Positions 45,784 to 52,918 of a stretch of DNA of 64,000 nt are shown piece after piece. Location of the stretch: the NCBI GenBank assembly GCA_025938935.1, contig JAPCWB010000001.1, forward strand, positions 62,001-126,000. Direction: 5' to 3'. Position numbers and translations under genes: made by a program. The notes below the pieces were generated by a model. It had not been told where the DNA came from, did not search any database, and was given only the letters and a program-made list of their open reading frames with translations. This stretch comes from Novosphingobium sp. MW5 (lineage in GTDB: Bacteria; Pseudomonadota; Alphaproteobacteria; Sphingomonadales; Sphingomonadaceae). How positions within the stretch are numbered: position 1 is the first letter of the stretch; every line of letters starts with the position of its first letter.

Positions 45784-48609
45784 ATGAACGCGCGCGTCAC
45801 CGCTATCGTCCCGATCAAGGCACCCGGCACCGCCAAGTCGCGGTTGACCGCCCTCGCGCCCGGCCGCCGCGCCGACATTGCGCTCGACATGGCGCGCGTG
45901 ACGCTGCGCGCGCTGGCGGTGGCAGAAACGGTGGAGCGGGTGCTCGTCGTTACGTCCGACCAGGCCGTCGAGGCCCTTGCGGCGGAATACGGTGCGGAGG
46001 TCGTGCCCGACCCCGCTGACGGTTTAAACGGTGCCTTCCGGGCAGGGATGGCAGCAGTTACCGCACGCGCCAAGCCTGCCCTGCTTATCCATGCCGATTT
46101 CCTGAACCTCTCGGCCGCCGATATCGACGGGCTGGTGGATAGGTGGAGCGCCATGCCGGACTGCGCCGCGCTGGTGCCGTGCAAGGACGAGGAAGGCACC
46201 AATGCAGTGCTCCTGCCGCCCGGTATCGAATTTGCTCCGCAGTACGGCCCTGGCAGCTTCGCCCGTCACCGCGCCCAGCTGGGCGATCAGGCGGTGGTCC
46301 TGCGCCATGCCGCAATCGCCCGCGATATCGACAGCAACGAGGACCTGATCCGGGCCGCTCCCTCGCTCGGGAATGTCGTCACATTCTCGCCCAAGGTGTT
46401 CCTGCCGCTCACCCAGCTGTGCCGCGACGTTTGCCATTACTGCACCTTCGCCAAGACGCCGGGCAAGCTCGCCAGCCCCTACATGAGCCTCGAGGCAGTT
46501 ATGGCGGTTGCCGAGCAGGGCGCGGCAGTGGGCTGCAAGGAAGCACTGCTGACGCTCGGCGAGCGGCCGGAGCTGCGCTATGCCGCGGCGCGCGACTGGC
46601 TGGCAGATCACGGCTTTGCCTCGACGCTCGACTATGTTGCCTATGTCGCCGCCGAAGTCCGGGACCGGACCGGGCTGCTGCCGCACATCAACGCAGGCTG
46701 CATGAGCGCCGGGGAACTCGCCATGCTCCGCCCGGTCAGCGGCTCGATGGGCCTGATGCTCGAGAGCACCTCGCGCCGCCTGCTTGAACCCGGCCAGTGC
46801 CACCACGGCTCGCCGGACAAGGACCCGGCACTGCGCCTCGCCACTATCGAGGAGGCCGGGCGGCAGGCTATCCCCTTCACCACCGGCATCCTGATCGGCA
46901 TCGGCGAGACCCGCGAGGAGCGGATCGAGGCGCTCGAAGCCATCGGCCAGCTTCATGCCCGCTTCGGGCACATCCAGGAAGTAATCGTCCAGAACTTCGT
47001 GCCCAAGCCGGGGACGAAGATGGCGGCCATGCCCGGTGCCACTGCCGATGACCTGCTCTGGACACTCCGCGAGGCCCGCCGTGTGCTGGGGCCGGCGATG
47101 AGCATCCAGTGCCCGCCGAACCTCAACGAAGGGCACCTCGAAGCCATCGTCGCAGCCGGGATCAACGACTGGGGCGGTGTCTCCCCCCTCACCCCGGACT
47201 ACGTCAACCCGGAAAGCCCCTGGCCGGAGATTGACGCACTTGCTCGGGAGACTGCGCGCGTCGGCAAGCTGCTGGCCCCGCGGCTCACCATTTATCCGCA
47301 GTACATCGCGGACACCGAACGCTGGCTCGCGCCGGAAATGCGCCGTCACGTTCTCGACCTTGCTGACGGCCAGGGATTGGCGCGCGAGGACAGCTGGGTT
47401 TCGGGCCGCTCGCAAGAGCTGCCGCAAGGTTTCCCGCAATTCCACCATGCCGCGCCGAGCAGCGAAGTGGCGCGCCTGCTTGACGAGCTTTCAACACACG
47501 GCGCAGGCGAGGTTGAAACCAGCCGCATAGCCAGCCTCTTTTCTGCGCGCGGGCGAGACTTCGAAGCCGTATGCCGCGCGGCCGACCAGCTGCGGCAGGC
47601 GACGAATGGCGGCGCGGCGACCTACGTCATCAACCGCAATATCAACTACACCAACATCTGCGGCTACCGCTGCACCTTCTGCGCTTTCTCCAAAGGAACC
47701 CGCAAGCACGAAGGTGCGGAGAAGCCCTACCTGCTCGATATGGCGGAAATATCGCGCCGCGTCCTCGAAGCGCGCGAACGCGGGGCGAGCGAAGTCTGCC
47801 TGCAGGGCGGCATCCATCCCGGGTTCACTGGCGAAACCTATCTCGAGATCCTGCGCGCGGTTAAGTCAGCCGTGCCGGACATGCATGTCCACGCCTTCTC
47901 TCCGCTAGAGATCGCGCATGGCGCAGGCACCATGGGCATGGCGCTGGACGATTACCTTGCCCTGCTGCGCGACAACGGCCTTGGCAGCCTGCCGGGAACG
48001 GCGGCGGAAATCTTGCACGATCCGGTGCGCGAAGTGCTTTGCGCCGACAAGCTGACCACCGGGCAGTGGCTCGAAGTGATCGAGGCCGCGCACGGTGTCG
48101 GGCTGCCCACCACATCGACGATCATGTTCGGCCACATCGACGGTTACGATGACTGGGCCCGCCACCTGCTGCACCTGCGCGACCTGCAGGCCCGCACCGG
48201 CGGCATCACCGAATTCGTCCCCCTCGCCTTCGTCGCGCACGAAGCTCCGCTCTACAAGCGCGGGCAGGCACGGCGCGGGCCAACGCTGCGCGAGGCGGTG
48301 CTGATGCACGCGGTGGGCCGGCTGGTGCTCCACCCGCTGGTACCGAATGTGCAGGCCAGCTGGGTCAAGCTCGGGCGGGAGGGCATGCGCCTTGCGCTCT
48401 GCTCAGGCGCAAACGACATGGGCGGCGTCCTCATGGACGAGAGCATCACCCGCGCCGCCGGCGCGACGCACGGGCAGGAAATGTCGGTCGCCAAAATGGC
48501 GGAAATGGCCGACAGCCTGGGCCGCCGGCTGGTGCGCCGGAACACCGTCTATGGCACCACGGCAAGCCCGGACCTCGTCACCGAAACCACACTCGACGTG
48601 ATGGGATAG
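45784..48609 (+). CDS. cofC-fbiC: CofC-CofG-CofH fusion: guanylyltransferase plus bifunctional FO synthase
   Basis: A single 941-residue polypeptide combining three F420 steps. Residues 1 to about 200 are a MobA-like nucleotidyltransferase of the CofC/FbiD type (VTAIVPIKAPGTAKSRL, SNEDLIRA). From about 205 comes CofG, a radical SAM domain with the cluster motif CRDVCHYCTF (about 212-220), GEPE-like TLGERPEL and the core around NPESPWPEI. From about 560 comes CofH with NINYTNICGYRCTFCAFSKG (Cys about 625-632), LQGGIHPGFTGETYLEIL and SMVKMAEM-like end. CofG and CofH together make the deazaflavin FO from a pyrimidine and tyrosine; CofC activates a phospholactate, phosphoenolpyruvate or phosphoglycerate unit with GTP. 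I chose the ATG at 45784; another is at 45763. CofG-CofH fusion (FbiC) is known in actinobacteria; the added CofC is the unusual part. Confidence 0.92.
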   Translation: MNARVTAIVPIKAPGTAKSRLTALAPGRRADIALDMARVTLRALAVAETVERVLVVTSDQAVEALAAEYGAEVVPDPADGLNGAFRAGMAAVTARAKPALLIHADFLNLSAADIDGLVDRWSAMPDCAALVPCKDEEGTNAVLLPPGIEFAPQYGPGSFARHRAQLGDQAVVLRHAAIARDIDSNEDLIRAAPSLGNVVTFSPKVFLPLTQLCRDVCHYCTFAKTPGKLASPYMSLEAVMAVAEQGAAVGCKEALLTLGERPELRYAAARDWLADHGFASTLDYVAYVAAEVRDRTGLLPHINAGCMSAGELAMLRPVSGSMGLMLESTSRRLLEPGQCHHGSPDKDPALRLATIEEAGRQAIPFTTGILIGIGETREERIEALEAIGQLHARFGHIQEVIVQNFVPKPGTKMAAMPGATADDLLWTLREARRVLGPAMSIQCPPNLNEGHLEAIVAAGINDWGGVSPLTPDYVNPESPWPEIDALARETARVGKLLAPRLTIYPQYIADTERWLAPEMRRHVLDLADGQGLAREDSWVSGRSQELPQGFPQFHHAAPSSEVARLLDELSTHGAGEVETSRIASLFSARGRDFEAVCRAADQLRQATNGGAATYVINRNINYTNICGYRCTFCAFSKGTRKHEGAEKPYLLDMAEISRRVLEARERGASEVCLQGGIHPGFTGETYLEILRAVKSAVPDMHVHAFSPLEIAHGAGTMGMALDDYLALLRDNGLGSLPGTAAEILHDPVREVLCADKLTTGQWLEVIEAAHGVGLPTTSTIMFGHIDGYDDWARHLLHLRDLQARTGGITEFVPLAFVAHEAPLYKRGQARRGPTLREAVLMHAVGRLVLHPLVPNVQASWVKLGREGMRLALCSGANDMGGVLMDESITRAAGATHGQEMSVAKMAEMADSLGRRLVRRNTVYGTTASPDLVTETTLDVMG

Positions 48610-48714
48610 CTGCGGCTCCGGAAAGACGCGGTGATCCAACCGCCCGGGCAGTCCTCCCTTCCCTCGCCTTCCGTCCGGGAGAGCTTCCTTGTTTGGGCCT
48701 TGTTCCGGCGTAGT

Positions 48715-49413
48715 TCAGGCGGCGGCGCGAGGGCCGATCGTCACCTGCGTATCGGTCAGTCCCCCGATCGATACGACGATCTCGTCGCCGGGAACGACCG
48801 CCCCGACACCTGCCGGCGTTCCGGTGTAGATCAGGTCGCCCGCCTCAAGCCGATAGGCCTGCGAAATATGGACAATCACATCCTCGACCGGCCAGAGCAG
48901 GTCGGAAAGGTCGGCGTCCTGACGGACTTCGCCATTGACTGTCAGGCGGATCGGGCCGCTGGAAAGGTGTCCCACCTCGCTGACTGAGTGAATCAGCCCC
49001 AGCGGCGCGGCCTGTTCGAAATTCTTGCCCACGCTCCACGGGCGGCCCTTTTCGCGCGCTTCGAACTGCAGGTCGCGGCGGGTCATGTCGAGCCCGGTGG
49101 CATAGCCATAGACGTGATCGAGCGCCGCTTCGCGGGCAATGTTCCGGCCGCCCTTGCCGATGGCAACAACCATCTCGCCCTCGAAATGATAGTCCTGCGT
49201 CAACGGCGGATAGGCGATGACCGAGCCTGACGGGACGACAGTCTCGGCCCACTTTGTAAAGTAGAACGGCGGATCGCGGTCTGGATCCATGCCCATTTCG
49301 CGGGCATGGGCGGCATAGTTGCGGCCGATGCAGTAGAGCCGCCGCACGGGGAATTGATGGCCATCACTGGTCGCTGCCAGTACCGGCGGTTGGGGATCAA
49401 ACAGCAGGGTCAA
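48715..49413 (-). CDS. fumarylacetoacetate hydrolase-family protein (FAHD1/acylpyruvate hydrolase-like)
   Basis: A 232-residue enzyme of the FAH fold that splits C-C bonds in acylpyruvates or related diketo acids. Family motifs are RRLYCIGRNYAAHAREMG, PPFYFTKWAETVVPSGS, the metal-binding FEGEMVVAIGKGGRNI with DHVYGYATGLDMTRRDLQ, and DLIYTGTPAGVGAVVPGD. I place the start at a TTG (49413), nine bases after GGGAG; the open frame continues upstream to 49650 but that part has no family sequence and lacks a ribosome-binding site. It stands at the edge between the F420 genes and the polysaccharide locus, and has no evident partner. Confidence 0.83.
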   Translation of the reverse strand: MTLLFDPQPPVLAATSDGHQFPVRRLYCIGRNYAAHAREMGMDPDRDPPFYFTKWAETVVPSGSVIAYPPLTQDYHFEGEMVVAIGKGGRNIAREAALDHVYGYATGLDMTRRDLQFEAREKGRPWSVGKNFEQAAPLGLIHSVSEVGHLSSGPIRLTVNGEVRQDADLSDLLWPVEDVIVHISQAYRLEAGDLIYTGTPAGVGAVVPGDEIVVSIGGLTDTQVTIGPRAAA

Positions 49414-49565
49414 AGGTTGCGCTCCCGGTAGAAGTCCAGCCTGGCCTGCGCGGCCATGTCTGATAGGGCAACCAGTAAGGGCTGGCGCGAGACGCGCAAG
49501 GGCACCCGTATCTACCGCGTCGAATTGGCAGGATTGAAACTCTGGATATGGTGCGGGGTTCAAAA

Positions 49566-49579
49566 ATGGTCTAACCAAT
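49566..49579. promoter_or_regulatory. candidate GntR/FCD-type operator before the sulfatase
   Basis: ATGGTCTAACCAAT, differing by one base in the central part from the TonB-receptor site at 52869-52882 and matching in reverse the site at 8056-8068. It lies 259 bases before the sulfatase ATG. Confidence 0.5.
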
Positions 49580-49741
49580 TTCCAGTCGACGCCCTTTGGG
49601 CCAAATTGCGAGCGCGAGCGGGTCTCCACTGGCGAAAATGAAGGTCGCACAGGTCATGGCAAGGCTGAAGGCAATGCTCCCCGCCGGTCCGGTGCAAATG
49701 CGAACCCCGCCCACTCCCTATGATGTGGTGCGAAAATGCAT

Positions 49742-49757
49742 GCCGGGCATGCCCGGC
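49742..49757. repeat. perfect 16-bp palindrome
   Basis: GCCGGGCATGCCCGGC, a perfect palindrome 80 bases before the sulfatase ATG. It could be an operator or a small mRNA hairpin in the leader; nothing similar was noticed elsewhere in the window. Confidence 0.4.
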
Positions 49758-49837
49758 GTAGATGCCAGACCGGGACAGCCAGCCGCCGCCGGCGGAGACG
49801 GTCTGGGCGGCCTGGTACTTTGCAAGAGGATGGACCC

Positions 49838-51773
49838 ATGAACGAAGGCCCAGGCTGGAAGCCGACCCGCCGCGCCGCTCTGGCCGGTGCTGCCGCCGCG
49901 GCGGGCGCTGCCCCCCTGTTCGGCACTTCCGCACAGGCCGTGACCGGCCAGCGACCGAACATCGTGTGGATCGTCAGCGAGGACAACAATCCCTTCATCG
50001 GTGCCTATGGTGACAAGCTGGCCCGCACACCCAACATCGACCGGCTGGCCGGGCAGGGTATCCTCTATCGCAACGCCTATTCCAACGCCCCGGTCTGCGC
50101 GCCGTCGCGCTTTGGTATCCTGACCGGCGTCCTGCCGGAAAGCTGCTCACCCGCACAGCATATGCGCGCCAATGCTAAGGCTGCCGGCCTGCTGCCCAGC
50201 TATCCTGAACTCTTGCGCAAGGCAGGCTACTACGTAACCAACAACGTCAAGACCGACTACAACTGCGACATCGACCCCGCCGCGATCTGGAACGAGAGCA
50301 GCCCCAAGGCGCATTGGAAGAACCGCGCGCCGGGGCAGCCGTTCATGGCCGTGTTCAACCTCATGACCACGCATGAATCGCAGAACTTCAAGCCGACACC
50401 CGGCGCGGTAAAGCCCGATCAGGTTCGCGTCCCCGCCTATATGCCCGACACGCCCGGCATACGGCAGGACATCGCCAGCTATTACAACCGCATGGAGATC
50501 ATGGACGGCCAGGTCGGCAAGCTGCTCGCCGAACTCGACGCGGCGGGCCTCTCGGAAGATACCATCGTCTTCTACTATTCGGACAATGGCGGCATTCTGA
50601 TCCGCTCCAAGCGGTTCTGCTTCGACGAAGGGCTACGCTGCGCGCTCATCGCCCGGGTGCCGGACAAGTGGGTCCATCTGGCGCCAGTCAAGGCGGGCAG
50701 CCGGGTGGCCGATCCGGTCAGCTTCATCGATCTTGCGCCGACCGTCCTGTCGCTCGCCGGAGTGCCGATCCCGACGACCATGCAGGGCAAGGCGCTTCTG
50801 GGCCGCGCCGCGGGCAAGCCCGGGCGCTTCGCCTTCGGCATGCGCAACCGGATGGACGAGCGTTATGATTTCGTGCGCACGGTCACCGATGGGCGCTTCC
50901 GCTACATCCGCAATTACCTGCCGCATATCCCGGCGGGGCAGAACGTGTCCTTCGCCTGGCTGGCGCGCAGCTATCAGGACATCGACCGGCTGCGGCTCGA
51001 CGGCAAGCTCAACGCCGTGCAGCGCCGCTTCTTCGAGGAGCGCCCCTACGAGGAATTCTACGACCTCCAGAGCGACCCCGACGAGGTGACCAACCTGGCC
51101 TCCAGCCCGCAGCACCGCGCCCGGCTCAACGAGATGCGCCGCGCGCTTGATGCCCATATGCTGCGCATCAACGATAACGGCTTCATCCCCGAAGGATCGG
51201 TCCACGAAGGCTATGTCGCAAGCCGCGCCAAGGGGGCCTATCCGCTGCGCCGCCTGATGGCCCTGGCCCAGTGCAGCAGCCCGGCGCGACCCGCGCAAGC
51301 TGGGGCTGTTCACAGCAGCGATCAGCGATGCGAACGAGGTGGTCCGCTACTGGGGGGCAACTGGCCTCGCCATCCTGGGCAAGCAGGCTCAGGGCGCGCA
51401 GGGCGGTATGCGCGCCGCGCTTACAGACCGTTCGCCGCAAGTACGCGTTGCTGCGGCGGAGGCGCTGTGGCGTTCGGGTGCCGCAGGCGAGGCCTTGGCC
51501 GCCCTCACCCGACTGCTTGACACAGGTTACTCTGAACCGGTCCGCCTTCAGTCGCTCAATGTCTTGACCCGCATGGGTACGACTGCCGCGCCGGCGCTGC
51601 CGGTGATCAAGTCGCTCACCACCATTCCGGGCGAGTACATTCCGCGCGCGGCGCTCTATCTCGTGCAAGTGATCGAGGGGACATATGATCCCTATAAGCC
51701 GACCTTCGATGCTCAAGCCTTCTTCAGCAGGGGCGGCCCGACCAACCCGAACGGTCCCAACAACCAGCCTTGA
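49838..51773 (+). CDS. Tat-exported sulfatase with HEAT-repeat-like C-terminus, frameshifted
   Basis: Hydrolyses sulfate esters or sulfamates on glycans outside the cytoplasm. The N-terminus has a twin-arginine signal (KPTRRAALAGAAAAAG). The sulfatase domain opens NIVWIVSEDNNPFIGAYGD (metal-binding Asp region), and the formylglycine Cys is in VCAPSRFGILTG, a C-x-P-S-R site near residue 87. The style is that of heparan N-sulfatase-like S1 enzymes. After about residue 480 the frame breaks (51271-51285): the correct continuation RDPRKLGLFTAAISDANEVV is in another frame, ending at 51773, and contains helical repeats (YWGATGLAILGKQ, VRVAAAEALWRSG) like HEAT/PBS repeats. One inserted base would explain it. 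The sulfatase domain is complete before the break. Confidence 0.84.
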
Positions 51774-51889
51774 GGGAAGTGACTTAACGCTATCCGGATG
51801 GGAAAAGGCCACCAGCGATGCCGAATGTCTTGCAGGCTACGGGAATTGGTGCATCGGTTGGTCCGACGTGATCGTATTCGGGGTGAACC

Positions 51890-52789
51890 TTGCGGCTCGA
51901 TAAATTCGACCTGAACCTGCTTCTCGCCTTCGAGGTCCTCATCGAAGAGCGCAATGTCACGCGTGCGGCAAGGCGGTTGAACCTGACCCAATCGGCGATG
52001 AGCGGCGCGCTCAAGCGATTGCGCGATGCATTTTCCGACGAAATCCTCGTGCAGCAGGGCAAGAAGATGTTCCCTACCGCGGCGGCGCTGGCGCTGGCTC
52101 CGGAGGTCAGCTCCGTTATTGCCGACTTACGCCGGCTGATCGCCCAGGGAATGGCTTTCGACCCGCAGACCAGCGAGCGAAAGTTCAGGGTCATTACATC
52201 GGACTACATCGCGATCGTCCTGATCGGCCCCCTGCTCGAACGATTGCAGCACGAGGCGCCCAGGATCCGCCTTGAACTGACTCATCCCAGCGCTGACGTG
52301 ATCGGGCGGCTTGATGATGGCACTATCGACCTTGTCATTGCGCCGGAGCGCTTCCTTGCCGGAGACAACCCGCGCGATCTCCTCCTGGAGGAACGCCATG
52401 TTGTGGTTGGCTGGACGGGAAACCCGGCGCTTGGCGAGCCGCTCACGCGCGAGACTTACGAAAGCGTTGGCCATGTGGTGGTCGATCTTACCAAGGGCGG
52501 CACTTTCGCCGAAAACTTCCTGCGTGAGCATAGTGACCGTCGACGGGTCGAAGTGTCCTGTCCCGATTTCAGCAGCGTCGGCTGGCTGCTTCCCGGTACC
52601 AATCGTGTCGCGCTGATGCACGAAAGGCTGGCCAGAATCATGGCGAGGTTCTTGCCGCTCCGCATTTGCGAGCCGCCGGTCGACCTGCCCGTCATGCGGG
52701 AAATGATCCTCTATCACCGCGCAAATGCCGAGGATCCTGCGCTAAGCTGGTTGCGCAAGCGCCTGAAGGAAATCGCGAGTTCGATCTGA
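51890..52789 (+). CDS. LysR-family transcriptional regulator
   Basis: A 299-residue LysR protein of the NodD-like group. The HTH is seen at about residues 6-50 (FDLNLLLAFEVLIEERNVTR and AARRLNLTQSAMSGALKRL), followed by the effector domain with GRLDDGTIDLVIAPERF. The start is a TTG at 51890. It lies immediately upstream of, and in the same direction as, the TonB receptor gene. The perfect palindrome CATCGAT-TCT-ATCGATG 15 bases after its stop is the natural binding site, so it probably regulates the receptor and the following degradative genes. Confidence 0.88.
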   Translation: MRLDKFDLNLLLAFEVLIEERNVTRAARRLNLTQSAMSGALKRLRDAFSDEILVQQGKKMFPTAAALALAPEVSSVIADLRRLIAQGMAFDPQTSERKFRVITSDYIAIVLIGPLLERLQHEAPRIRLELTHPSADVIGRLDDGTIDLVIAPERFLAGDNPRDLLLEERHVVVGWTGNPALGEPLTRETYESVGHVVVDLTKGGTFAENFLREHSDRRRVEVSCPDFSSVGWLLPGTNRVALMHERLARIMARFLPLRICEPPVDLPVMREMILYHRANAEDPALSWLRKRLKEIASSI

Positions 52790-52803
52790 AGCGCGGGCTG
52801 AAC

Positions 52804-52820
52804 CATCGATTCTATCGATG
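52804..52820. promoter_or_regulatory. LysR-type operator candidate
   Basis: CATCGAT, three bases, ATCGATG: a perfect 7+7 palindrome containing the T-n11-A arrangement used by LysR regulators. It is 99 bases upstream of the TonB receptor ATG and directly downstream of the lysR gene. Confidence 0.5.
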
Positions 52821-52850
52821 ATAAACCACAACCAAAAAGCGTTGTCCCTA

Positions 52851-52882
52851 CTGGTCAGGCCAGTCTAATTGGTCAAACCAAT
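52851..52882. promoter_or_regulatory. GntR-type operator and adjacent palindrome before the TonB receptor
   Basis: ATTGGT-CAA-ACCAAT at 52868-52882, a perfect palindrome with 6-base arms and 3-base spacer, and CTGG-TCAGG-CCAG at 52851-52863 just before it. The first shares TGGTC-n-AACCAAT with the sulfatase upstream site and, in reverse, the hexuronate transporter site. Confidence 0.5.
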
Positions 52883-52918
52883 GATCCGGTCAGCCGGTCG
52901 ACCCAAGGGAGGGATCCT

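Larger units (their letters stand above)
49414..49837. other. 424-bp intergenic region between FAH gene and sulfatase
   Basis: Divergent region holding the candidate GntR-type operator (49566-49579) and a perfect 16-bp palindrome (49742-49757). No believable reading frame apart from the 5' extensions of the flanking genes. Promoters of both genes should lie here, but I cannot assign clear -35/-10 boxes. Confidence 0.5.

Noticed and set aside
45784..46380. MobA (molybdenum cofactor guanylyltransferase) as the role of the N-terminal domain, given the Mo enzyme upstream
   Set aside because: It is fused in frame to both FO synthase halves and has CofC-like sequence, and F420 genes surround it.
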